Assembly (NCBI GenBank): GCA_016200145.1
Contig: JACQFH010000267.1
Span: 1-36,150 of the forward strand
Origin: Planctomycetia bacterium
Lineage (GTDB): Bacteria > Planctomycetota > Planctomycetia > Planctomycetales > Planctomycetaceae
Direction: 5' to 3'
DNA length: 36,150 nt
Positions 16,936-24,443 of the stretch are shown here, piece by piece. Position numbers and translations under genes: made by a program. Position 1 is the stretch's first letter, and each line of letters begins with the position of its first letter. A model generated the notes under the pieces. It saw nothing but the letters and a program-made list of their open reading frames with translations, did not search any database and was not told the DNA's origin.

Positions 16936-19212
16936 TTACGCCCGAGGTTCGCCGTTGGCGACGGGAGGTTCCTTTGTCTGCATCGAATCCATCGCCAGGC
17001 GCGTCATGCGATCGGAGAGTTCCTTGAGCTCCGCCTGGTCGGTACCTTCAGAGAGCTGGAACCCTGATTTCTCGGCGACCAGCAGGTTGATCAAGAGGCC
17101 CACCATGCCCTGGCTCGACGAAGAATGCCCGTTCTGACCATCGCCGCCGGCCACGAACACCCGCTCGGGAACGAGCGGTTGCTTGCTCTGAGCCAGTTGC
17201 TCTGAGACTCGCGACAGCGCGTACAGGCGCGGATCGCCGAACGACGAAATCTTCTTCATCAGCACCGATGCTTCCGCCAGGCCCACCTGCATCACGCGTT
17301 GCGATTCGCCCTTGCCCGAGAGCACCTTCTGACGGATCTCGGCCTCGGCGGCAACGACGGTCTGCTCGGCGGCCTTGCGGGCGCAGGCCAATTCGGCCTC
17401 GGCGACGACGATCGCCTGGTCAGCCTGACGCCGCGAACGGGCCAGGTCGGCTTCGGCCATCACCACCGTCTGCTCGGCCTGTCTCCGGGTGCGGGCCAGT
17501 TCGGCGGCAGCCTGGCTGTCGGCGATTTCGACCTGCACGCGGGCATTGGTGAGCTGCGTTTGCATCGTGGCCTGGGCCTGAGCCTCGTTCAGCAGCTTGA
17601 GTTTGTCGACCGCGTCGCGCTGCCTTTCGTAGGTTTCAAGCTGCTCGATCGAGAGTTGCCTCTGTCGCAACTGCTCGAGGAGCGTTTCGATTTTTCCGCC
17701 GGCCTCGGCCGTATCGGGTTTGCCGATCAGCACGTCGACGCATTCGATGTCGAATTCACGGAACCGGCGTCGCAGCTCTTCCCGCGCTTCGGTTTGAATC
17801 ACGTCGCGTTCGTGGAGCAGTTCGAGCATGGTCTTCTTATGGGCGATGTCCCGGAAAAACGCACTGAGCATCGGATCCAGCGTTTGTGTGATCAGTTTCT
17901 TCACGTCGCCAAACCGCTGAATGACGTTCGGCGCGCACTGGTAGTCGATGTGCACGACGACCGACAGCGGCAACTGCGGTTCATAAGCGTCCTTCGTGAC
18001 CAGATCGATCGACCGCAGCGATTCGTCGTAGCGGTGTGATTCGTTCTTGCCGGTGACCCAGTGCAGCACGAAGTTCGTGGTGGGGACCAGCACGATGTTC
18101 CCTGCGAACGTGTTAAAGGCGTATTTGCCCGGGCCGAGTGGCTTTTCCCACACCCCCCGTTCCCCTTCGGCGACGCGCTCGCCGTGACGGAACGCTGCTC
18201 CCGACAGGTCGCGCCCCGCCTTGCCGTAGTAACTGACAACGACGCCGACGTAACCGATCGGCACGACCGTCTTGGGGTGCATCTGCACCGAGGCAAACCA
18301 GCGGTTGACGAAGTACGTTCCGTCGGTGAGGGTCTGGTACTGCCGCCCGCGGCGGCCCCCGGCGCGCAAGAACGCCTCGGGATCCTGGAAATTATTGTGA
18401 TAGTTCGGATCGCTGGCCTCGTTGCCGACCGGCGGAGCGATAATCTCTCCCGGTTCGAGTGAAGCACCGTCGTGAATGGTGACGATGCCGATGCTGTCGA
18501 CGGTGATCGACTTCTCGGGATTGAGCGGATCCTGGGTCTCGATGCCTCCGCCGATGACGACGGGGCTGAAGCCTCCGATATCCGAGAGCACTTTCTGCCA
18601 GTCCGAAATCGCCTTCGTCTCCTGCGAGCCCTGCAGGTTGCGAAGCGAGAACACCGCGTCGTCGGCCATCACCACGAACAGGGCGGGATTGATGGCATAC
18701 ACCCCTTCGCGCAGGATCGAACGTTGCCGGCCGCGCTGGCCGCGCACCGACGGTGTGTTGCGCGCCGCCGCAATTCCCAGAAACGCGCGGGCGTCCTGGA
18801 AGTTATTGCACTCGACGATCCGGCCCAGAGTCTGGCTGGGGGGAAGCGGTTCGCCGTCGCGCGCATAAACGTAGCCGATCCGCCCCTGGCGGATCGTCAC
18901 CAGCGGCGCCTTGTGCAGGCGATACTGCCAGCGCCACAGCCCGAAGTGCAGTCCACCACGGAGCAGCTCGACCTGATAGCCGGCTTCGCCGTTGAGGGCC
19001 AGGATCTGACCCTCCGGCACCGAGCCGGTCGCCGACCACAGCTTCTCGACAATGCCGACCTTGTTGTGCGGAATATACCGCACGCCCAACCAGACGACGA
19101 CGGCCGCGGCTATCAATAGACCCACAGCGATCTGTCCGAAGCCGCCCAGTGACCAGATCGAATCGAAACCAGAGCGCGCCGAAACTTGAGCCACTACGAA
19201 TGAAGTGAACAT
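16936..19212 (-). CDS. Large SPFH/flotillin-type membrane protein
   Basis: 758 residues from MFTSFVVAQV; GGAGGGG lies eight bases before the ATG. One membrane helix (about 26-46, FGQIAVGLLIAAAVVVWLGV) is followed by VRYIPHNKVGIVEKLWSATG, as in flotillin-like proteins. Two similar blocks come next: CNNFQDARAFL...RGQRGRQRSILREG (135-170) and HNNFQDPEAFL...GRRGRQYQTLTDG (272-298), each leading to a short beta stretch. The SPFH part is about 300-500 (VVVHIDYQCAPNVIQRFGDV, then AFFRDIAHKKTMLELLHERD). A coiled coil follows, with three exact-length 18-residue repeats at 571-624 (ELARTRRQAEQTVVMAEA and kin). The C-terminus is a loose Ser/Gly linker and a helix. Such proteins oligomerise in the membrane as scaffolds. 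A frame reaching 19542 would cover the riboswitch and was rejected. Confidence 0.87.
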   Translation of the reverse strand: MFTSFVVAQVSARSGFDSIWSLGGFGQIAVGLLIAAAVVVWLGVRYIPHNKVGIVEKLWSATGSVPEGQILALNGEAGYQVELLRGGLHFGLWRWQYRLHKAPLVTIRQGRIGYVYARDGEPLPPSQTLGRIVECNNFQDARAFLGIAAARNTPSVRGQRGRQRSILREGVYAINPALFVVMADDAVFSLRNLQGSQETKAISDWQKVLSDIGGFSPVVIGGGIETQDPLNPEKSITVDSIGIVTIHDGASLEPGEIIAPPVGNEASDPNYHNNFQDPEAFLRAGGRRGRQYQTLTDGTYFVNRWFASVQMHPKTVVPIGYVGVVVSYYGKAGRDLSGAAFRHGERVAEGERGVWEKPLGPGKYAFNTFAGNIVLVPTTNFVLHWVTGKNESHRYDESLRSIDLVTKDAYEPQLPLSVVVHIDYQCAPNVIQRFGDVKKLITQTLDPMLSAFFRDIAHKKTMLELLHERDVIQTEAREELRRRFREFDIECVDVLIGKPDTAEAGGKIETLLEQLRQRQLSIEQLETYERQRDAVDKLKLLNEAQAQATMQTQLTNARVQVEIADSQAAAELARTRRQAEQTVVMAEADLARSRRQADQAIVVAEAELACARKAAEQTVVAAEAEIRQKVLSGKGESQRVMQVGLAEASVLMKKISSFGDPRLYALSRVSEQLAQSKQPLVPERVFVAGGDGQNGHSSSSQGMVGLLINLLVAEKSGFQLSEGTDQAELKELSDRMTRLAMDSMQTKEPPVANGEPRA
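17341..17502 (-). repeat. Three in-frame 54-bp tandem units
   Basis: Within the SPFH gene, residues 571-588, 589-606 and 607-624 are copies of an 18-residue heptad-like unit (ELA-R/C-x-R-x-A-E-Q-x-V-V-x-A-E-A). They build the coiled coil that follows the SPFH domain. Not a CRISPR array, as there are no spacers. Confidence 0.8.
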
Positions 19213-19314
19213 GAAAGTCCCCTCCGGCGCGGCAGACCGCGCGAGCACCAGGGACGGGGCAGCCGCTCGGGGTTGATCTTGCCCGGGCCGCCTCCACCTC
19301 AGGTGGGATACGCC

Positions 19315-19374
19315 TCTGCCGCGCCAAAAAACCAGCAGGGCTCTTCGTCGTGCCAGCGCGAAGAGCGCGGCAGA
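19315..19374 (-). promoter_or_regulatory. Possible expression platform of the riboswitch
   Basis: Between the aptamer and the SPFH start, a perfect 10-bp stem (TCTGCCGCGC at 19315-19324 with GCGCGGCAGA at 19365-19374) encloses an 8-bp hairpin (19340-19366, GCTCTTCG/CGAAGAGC). On the minus strand the hairpin is followed after eight bases by six T (19326-19331). The two stems overlap by two bases, so they could compete. The gap before the T run makes a strong intrinsic terminator doubtful. Confidence 0.4.
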
Positions 19375-19416
19375 GCGGGGGTGCCCTTTCAAATAGGGCC
19401 ACGGCACCGAGCCGCG

Positions 19417-19545
19417 ACCGCCGACGAGGTTAGCTGACGGGCTAGGGCTTGAAAGTACCCCGGTTCGAAATCTCGAACCTGCGCCCCTGGAGAAAGCCGT
19501 CGTGAAACGGCCTCCCCGATGGTTCCCCCGCACCGGCGCCACAAG
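19417..19545 (-). ncRNA. c-di-AMP riboswitch (ydaO/yuaA class) upstream of the SPFH gene
   Basis: Reading the minus strand, the conserved blocks of the ydaO aptamer appear in order: GCGGGGGAACC (compare CGGAGGAACC in the Thermoanaerobacter tengcongensis aptamer as I recall it), a variable hairpin (GGCCGTTTCACGACGGC), AGGGGCGCA (compare GGGGUUAAUC), a second hairpin (GGTTCGAGATTTCGAACC), GGGGTACTTTCAAGCCC (compare GGGAUACCUUCUGUCCC), and CCCGTCAGCTAACCTCGTCG (compare CCCGACAGCUAACUCCGGAG). A closing helix can be drawn as CGCCG/CGGCG, but that pairing is the least certain part. The element begins about 20 bases after a promoter start and ends about 205 bases before the ATG. In this class ligand binding usually lowers expression. 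Confidence 0.82.
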
Positions 19546-19574
19546 GACGCCGAATTAGGCTACACAGGAGTCAT

Positions 19575-19602
19575 ATCATACAAACGCAAAGGGGTGGCAC
19601 AA
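19575..19602 (-). promoter_or_regulatory. Promoter upstream of the riboswitch
   Basis: On the minus strand, TTGTGC (19597-19602) and TATGAT (19575-19580) are 16 bases apart. Transcription would start near 19567, just before the aptamer, which supports both calls. Confidence 0.5.
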
Positions 19603-19676
19603 GGATCAAGGAATCGGATTGTGCACAAGTCATTGTTACACAAGGCATTGCACTGACCGAGAAGAGCAGACGCAGC

Positions 19677-19703
19677 GAGCCGCGGGGTTTATCCCCGCGG
19701 CTC
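19677..19703. terminator. GAGCCGCGGGG-TTTAT-CCCCGCGGCTC hairpin
   Basis: A perfect 11-bp stem with a five-base loop, 30 bases after the stop of the PhyH-type gene (minus strand). It is the likely end of the psd-pssA-phyH transcript. No T run follows it on the minus strand, so it may be a factor-independent pause or a dispersed palindrome. Confidence 0.5.
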
Positions 19704-19732
19704 GATCGGTCGAACTGCAGAGCTCGCTGGGA

Positions 19733-20569
19733 CTACTCGACCTCTGGGCGCGGTCGATTCGCCCAGTGGCCCGAAGGGTCGCTGCCGGAGACAATGACCC
19801 CTTTCTGGCTCCAGTCCATGTGCGCGCGGACCTCGGCGGCGCAGTAGCGCAGCGTGAGGCCGCAGCGGCGGCGGTCGGAATCGTTGGCTTCCGAGCCGTG
19901 CAGTAAGAGGTCGCTGTGGATCGAAACTTCGCCGGCCTTGAGGACGTCGTCGACCGGTGTGCCATACTGTTCCGCGTTTTCGATCGTCTGGTTGAGCACG
20001 TTGTGTTCCGACGAATCGCTGGGGCGGTACGTCAGGTGCCCGACGTGATGCGATCCGGCGATGAACCGCATGCAGGCGTTCTCGACGTCGGCATCGTCGA
20101 TCGCCAGCCAGACGGTTGCCGCTTTGGACGGGGTGAGCGGCCAGTAGCTGGCGTCCTGATGCCAGGCGACCGCCTTGCCGTCGTGCGGCATCTTGCAGAA
20201 GAAGTGCGAGCCCCAGGCGACGACGTTTTCCCCCAGCAGGTCTTTGACGCAGGCCACGATGCGGCGGTCGGTGAGGATGTCGTAGACGCGACCGTATTTC
20301 GCGTGGGCCGTGCTGATCGAATAGCTGTCTCCCCCGGCGGCAATGGTTTTTGCCAGGAGTTGATCGAAGTACTCGCGGATTGCGATGATTTCCGCATCGC
20401 TGAAAATGCGGATCCCGCGAATGTAGCCGTCGCGATTGAACTGGGCGATCTGGTCTCGCGACAGCGTGCCAGGATTGTTATTCACAGCGGGGTGAAATCG
20501 CAGATCGCGCTCGATCTGGTCGAGCTCGGTCTGCCCCGGAATCATTTTGAAGTCGGCACGTGCGGTCAT
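19733..20569 (-). CDS. Phytanoyl-CoA dioxygenase (PhyH) family protein
   Basis: 278 residues from MTARADFKMIPG. Fe(II)/2-oxoglutarate dioxygenase marks are present: His137-x-Asp139 in VAWHQDASYWPL, the distal His224 in DLLLHGSEANDS, and an Arg shortly after (RRRCGLTLRY) to hold 2-oxoglutarate. The centre AGSHHVGHLTY is also typical. PhyH enzymes hydroxylate fatty acids, small metabolites or phosphonates; the substrate is not told. The gene lies 13 bases after pssA on the same strand, so lipid-related chemistry is tempting but unproven. No Shine-Dalgarno is visible before the ATG, which would fit translational coupling to pssA. Confidence 0.85.
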   Translation of the reverse strand: MTARADFKMIPGQTELDQIERDLRFHPAVNNNPGTLSRDQIAQFNRDGYIRGIRIFSDAEIIAIREYFDQLLAKTIAAGGDSYSISTAHAKYGRVYDILTDRRIVACVKDLLGENVVAWGSHFFCKMPHDGKAVAWHQDASYWPLTPSKAATVWLAIDDADVENACMRFIAGSHHVGHLTYRPSDSSEHNVLNQTIENAEQYGTPVDDVLKAGEVSIHSDLLLHGSEANDSDRRRCGLTLRYCAAEVRAHMDWSQKGVIVSGSDPSGHWANRPRPEVE

Positions 20570-20582
20570 GAGGAGCGAGCTT

Positions 20583-21521
20583 TCAGGTGGGTAGAGGCGG
20601 TCCGGGGAGCTGCGGCGGCTGGGGCGTCTGCGATTCCGTGGCACCCGGGGTTTCACCGGGAGCCGGACGGCTGCGCGAAAGTGCGCGCCACGCGGCTCGT
20701 AGGGGTGATTCGAACGAGAAGATGCAGAAAATCAGCGGTACCGCCAGCTCTTTCACCATGATGGCGATGGCCAGCCCCAGCACGAGCTGCAGAATGTGCC
20801 TGTAACTGCGGCGGCCACGGAACCACTGGTTGAACACGTGCGAATACCGCACCCGCGAAACCATCAGGCAGGCGCAGGCCAGAGCCACGATCGGCAGAAC
20901 GAACTGCAGCGCCGGCAGAATCGAAGCCGCCGCGGAGTGAATCGTACGCTCTATTGCGCCCGCATCCGGGCCGGCACCCTTGGCGAGAGATTCGAGCTCG
21001 GGGAGCGCAATCATGAACGAGGCCACCGTGCCCGCCGCCGCGGGGGACGGCAATCCGCTGAAGTATTCGTGCGTGTCTTCTTCGTCGGTCTCGACGTTGA
21101 AGCGGGCGAGCCGCAGGATCGCGCACACCACGAACAACACGGCGATGACCCATAGCAATCGCGCGACCAGCATCGGCGGCTCTGACTCCGCGGTGAACTT
21201 GATCAGAATGACAGCCGGAGCGACGCCGAAGCTGACGGCGTCGCACAGGCTGTCGAGCTGGGCGCCGAACTCGCTGGTTTGCTTGGCCCAGCGGGCCGCG
21301 CGCCCGTCGAGCATGTCGAACACCATCGCCAGAAAAATCAGGATCGCGGCGATCCACAGGCAATCGGTGTCACTGCCCCCCCAGCCGACCGGTTTCAACC
21401 CGACTTTGGCCGCAAACGTGATCGCGCCAAAGCCGCAGGCGGCGTTGCCCAGCGTGAGCAGTGTCGGCAGGACGGCAAACACCTTCTGGCGACGCGGTAT
21501 GCGGAAGCGTTTTATCTTCAT
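20583..21521 (-). CDS. pssA: CDP-diacylglycerol-serine O-phosphatidyltransferase
   Basis: 312 residues. The CDP-alcohol phosphotransferase signature D-x2-D-G-x2-A-R-x8-G-x3-D-x3-D is exact at residues 69-94 (beginning DMLDGRAAR). About eight membrane helices surround it, and LRLARFNVE with FSGLPSPAAAG is the usual mark of the type II PssA subgroup. It makes phosphatidylserine from CDP-diacylglycerol and serine in the inner membrane, the substrate of the decarboxylase encoded nine bases upstream in the same operon. The Pro-rich C-terminal tail of about 35 residues (PGETPGATESQTPQPP) is not part of the family core. Confidence 0.93.
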   Translation of the reverse strand: MKIKRFRIPRRQKVFAVLPTLLTLGNAACGFGAITFAAKVGLKPVGWGGSDTDCLWIAAILIFLAMVFDMLDGRAARWAKQTSEFGAQLDSLCDAVSFGVAPAVILIKFTAESEPPMLVARLLWVIAVLFVVCAILRLARFNVETDEEDTHEYFSGLPSPAAAGTVASFMIALPELESLAKGAGPDAGAIERTIHSAAASILPALQFVLPIVALACACLMVSRVRYSHVFNQWFRGRRSYRHILQLVLGLAIAIMVKELAVPLIFCIFSFESPLRAAWRALSRSRPAPGETPGATESQTPQPPQLPGPPLPT

Positions 21522-21530
21522 CTCGGCGGC

Positions 21531-22469
21531 TCACGTCTGGGCATCGGTGGCTTCGTAACGGGCGAGAACACTCGAACCCGCCTGAACCATGTCCCCCAGG
21601 CGGGCTGCGATGCGCAATCCCGGTTCGTGCGGCACGACAAGCTCGGTCCGCGAGCCCAGTTTTATCATACCGAATTGATCGCCGGCGGCGAGTACGTCGC
21701 CTGGTTTCACCCAGCACACGATGCGGCGGGCAATCGCCCCGGTAATCTGACGAACAATCATCCGCCGGTGGGGCGCGGCGGAGGCCTCGATCCGCACCGC
21801 AAGCTGCTCATTTTCACGTGACGATTCGGGACGCAAAGCATTCAGGAATTTGCCTTTGCGATATCGCAGACCGATCACGCGGGCGGAAACCGGAACGCGG
21901 TTGATGTGGACGTTGAAGATCGACAGAAAAATGCCGATTTCGACTGCCGGCCCCCCCAGGAAATCGTCGTGTGCGATTTCTTCGATGTGAACGATTTTTC
22001 CGTCCGCCGGAGAGACGACCACCCCCGGTTCCCGTGGAATGTTCCGGTGTGGATTGCGGAAGAACCAGATGATGAACAGACCCAGTACGGCGGGAACCGA
22101 CGCGACAAGTCGCAGGCCCCAGATCGCCAGAGCACCACCCGGCAGGGACGACAGATTTGCAATCAAAACGATCAAAAGCAAGTTGAGGAGCGCGGCGGCG
22201 GCGAAAAATGCGCCGGTGACGAGCCACAGTTCAGTCAGGCCCGAGCGCGCGAATCCAAGCCGGTCGCGCCAGGCGAATGGATCGTCGTGCGGCTCCCAAT
22301 AGTAGCCTCCGAGATTGCGATAGAATTTGACGTCGCGCGGGTCGAGGACCTCGAACGGGCAGACATTTCTGTCGCCGCGACGCAACGAGGCCATCCTGGC
22401 GACATAGCCTTTGCGAAACGTCTTGAGATACCAGCGACGGATGTGCCCCCAGGCAAGCTCGAGTCGCAT
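21531..22469 (-). CDS. psd: Phosphatidylserine decarboxylase proenzyme
   Basis: 312 residues from MRLELAWGHIRRW, chosen because GGCGGAG stands five bases before the ATG; earlier ATGs at 22514, 22538 and 22544 have no such site. Two membrane helices lie at about 80-105 and 112-136. The catalytic domain has SPADGKIVHIEE (Asp156), FLSIFNVHINRVPVSARV (His188) and the self-cleavage motif LGSR (271-274), where Ser273 would become the pyruvoyl group. The sequence GMIKLGSRTELVVP places it in the group with G-S-R rather than G-S-T. It turns phosphatidylserine into phosphatidylethanolamine. It is followed by pssA, the step before it in the pathway. Confidence 0.92.
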   Translation of the reverse strand: MRLELAWGHIRRWYLKTFRKGYVARMASLRRGDRNVCPFEVLDPRDVKFYRNLGGYYWEPHDDPFAWRDRLGFARSGLTELWLVTGAFFAAAALLNLLLIVLIANLSSLPGGALAIWGLRLVASVPAVLGLFIIWFFRNPHRNIPREPGVVVSPADGKIVHIEEIAHDDFLGGPAVEIGIFLSIFNVHINRVPVSARVIGLRYRKGKFLNALRPESSRENEQLAVRIEASAAPHRRMIVRQITGAIARRIVCWVKPGDVLAAGDQFGMIKLGSRTELVVPHEPGLRIAARLGDMVQAGSSVLARYEATDAQT

Positions 22470-22694
22470 GCAGACTCCGCCCCCTGGCTGAATCGACGTA
22501 ATCTGCGGGTCCATCGGCTCGAGAGGCAGTCTGGTCATCGTCATCGAGTCTAGCCGGTGCGATTCTGATTGGCGATGAACCCGAACTACGAAACGAAACC
22601 GCCGTGCTCCGGCCGCTTTTGCGGCGGCCTGGGCACTGCAACTGCAGACGTATGAGGTCCACGAGAGACGCGAATCCACCGATGGACAAACAGG

Positions 22695-24218
22695 TCAGCC
22701 GCCAGCAAACGTTCGACGTGGGCCTGCATAAATGCGAGGTTGCATTCCGGGGATCTCTGCATCTCGAGGGAAGAAGGGCCGACGCAGCCGATGGAATTCG
22801 ACGTGCCGCAGTGTCGGTGGAGTCGGGCCGGGCGTATCGAGCACGAAGATTGCCTTGGCGAAATCGCCGTACGCCATGCGGTAGTTCATGGGGTTTTTGA
22901 CCACCACGAATTTTGCCGTCCGCGGGTCCATCCCCATCAGCTCATACTGCTCGCGGCACCAGTCGTACGTGGGGTGCGTGGCAATGCAGATCTGCATCGA
23001 GCCGACCTGCAGACACGCAGCCGGGCCCATGTTGCCCGCCTGCTTGTCCCAGATACCGCCCGTGTAAGTGAACCGTCCGTCGCTGAGGCGGCGGACGACC
23101 CCCTGCACGGTCTGAGGGGTGCCCCACTGGGAATCAACGTGATGTCCGAGCGATAATGACAGCTCGCTTCCAACGCCCGCAGCGTGGCAGGCGCGGGCGG
23201 CTGCCGGATCCACGACAGGAACAAGGCTGGGCTCGCGGACTTCTGCCGACAGAAGCGCCTTGAGCGCCGCCACGCTGTCGCCGGCCGCGCCTCCCCCGCA
23301 GCAGTCGGCCGTCTCCACAAGCAGCACCGGCCCGCCTTTGACGGCCAGGCCCCGTTGCACTGCATCCGCGGGGGAATACACCACAGGCTCGAGATCGAAT
23401 CGTTTTTTCCAATAAAGGTGGGCGATCTCACCCGCCAGCGAACGAGCCAGATTGTCGTCTCCGTCGGTAATCACGAGCCCACCGCCCCCCATTTCAGGAA
23501 AGTCCAGATTGGGGTGCACGTGAAAAGCGCTCGTCGAATAAACTCCGCGGCGTTGTTCGAACGATTTGGCCAGCCGCATGACTTCTGCGAACGGCCCCGG
23601 CCCTTCGGTCTGGCCGTTGATCGCTCCGGTCACGATGGGCACCGTTGCCATGGCCATTGCCGGCCGGAGTGTCCCGGAGAGAATATCGCACAGCGCCCAT
23701 GCAGCGCGCTCACCGGTCTGGAATGCGTCGCGGTGCGGGTAGGTCTCCCAGGCGACGAGCGCGTCGGCGGCCTGAATCATCGCCTCTGTCACGTGCGCGT
23801 GGAGATCGAGTGATGCCACGACCGGGATTGCCTCGCCGACGACCGCACGGACAGCCGGAAGAAGATCGCTTTCGAGATGTCCCGTCTCGTAAACGGCCGC
23901 GGCGCCATGTAGCGCGAGAAGCACCCCGTCGACCGGCAGCTCCGTTTTGAGACGGGACAGCAATTCGGATTTCAGGTGTTCGTAGCACGCGGCAGTAACT
24001 GGAGCGCTCGGACAGGCGCTCGCGACGATGAGCGGCCGGATCGCGGTTTCCCGTTCGCCGAGCACACGCAGCATCCCGCCAACGGTGCCTCCCGTGCGCT
24101 CGAGAACGTTCGGACCGTAAAACAGCTCCGATCGGCGAAACGCTTCGAGGTCCGCCGGGGCGCCGCCGAAATGGTTGCATTCAATGAAGATCGAGCCCAG
24201 AGCGATCCTGTTTGGCAT
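22695..24218 (-). CDS. M81 family metallopeptidase (MlrC/DUF1485-like)
   Basis: 507 residues from MPNRIALGSIFIECNHF, the usual start of MlrC-like proteins. Presumed metal-site segments are ECNHF, VASLDLHAHVTEAMI and WETYPHRDAFQTG in the N-terminal DUF1485 part; the C-terminal MlrC part includes LVETADCCGGGAAGDS, where most relatives read D-x-x-D-N-x-G-G-G, so one loop looks altered. MlrC hydrolyses linear microcystin fragments in sphingomonads, but most family members act on unknown peptides or amides. No signal peptide. Gap of 225 bases to psd on the same strand and 225 bases to a divergent enolase-superfamily gene. Confidence 0.85.
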   Translation of the reverse strand: MPNRIALGSIFIECNHFGGAPADLEAFRRSELFYGPNVLERTGGTVGGMLRVLGERETAIRPLIVASACPSAPVTAACYEHLKSELLSRLKTELPVDGVLLALHGAAAVYETGHLESDLLPAVRAVVGEAIPVVASLDLHAHVTEAMIQAADALVAWETYPHRDAFQTGERAAWALCDILSGTLRPAMAMATVPIVTGAINGQTEGPGPFAEVMRLAKSFEQRRGVYSTSAFHVHPNLDFPEMGGGGLVITDGDDNLARSLAGEIAHLYWKKRFDLEPVVYSPADAVQRGLAVKGGPVLLVETADCCGGGAAGDSVAALKALLSAEVREPSLVPVVDPAAARACHAAGVGSELSLSLGHHVDSQWGTPQTVQGVVRRLSDGRFTYTGGIWDKQAGNMGPAACLQVGSMQICIATHPTYDWCREQYELMGMDPRTAKFVVVKNPMNYRMAYGDFAKAIFVLDTPGPTPPTLRHVEFHRLRRPFFPRDAEIPGMQPRIYAGPRRTFAGG

Positions 24219-24443
24219 GAAGTCAGCGTAAATGAGGGGCACCGGCGGGGCAAGGACGGACCGATACGTGTCGAGTCCTCTGGTTCGTTGATTTGTGTCG
24301 CCGCGCGGCGCGCCATGGCGCGATTGCCGGCGAGACGCCTTCACCAGGAGCATTGATACGACCTCCAGACGCATTGCCTTTCGCCCGGCTGCCGTTCGTT
24401 TTACGATCCAGCGTCGCGTTGCCAGTCAGCATTCGAGGTCCCC

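Noticed and set aside
17341-17502. CRISPR-like repetition
   Set aside because: Three contiguous 54-base in-frame units without spacers; coding coiled-coil repeats.
19450-19480. tRNA-like GGTTCGA stretch
   Set aside because: It forms a simple hairpin inside the riboswitch; no acceptor, D or anticodon arms can be drawn.
19213-19542. N-terminal extension of the SPFH protein by 110 residues
   Set aside because: It would translate the riboswitch region into an Arg-rich peptide ahead of a membrane helix, whereas ATG 19212 has a strong ribosome-binding site.
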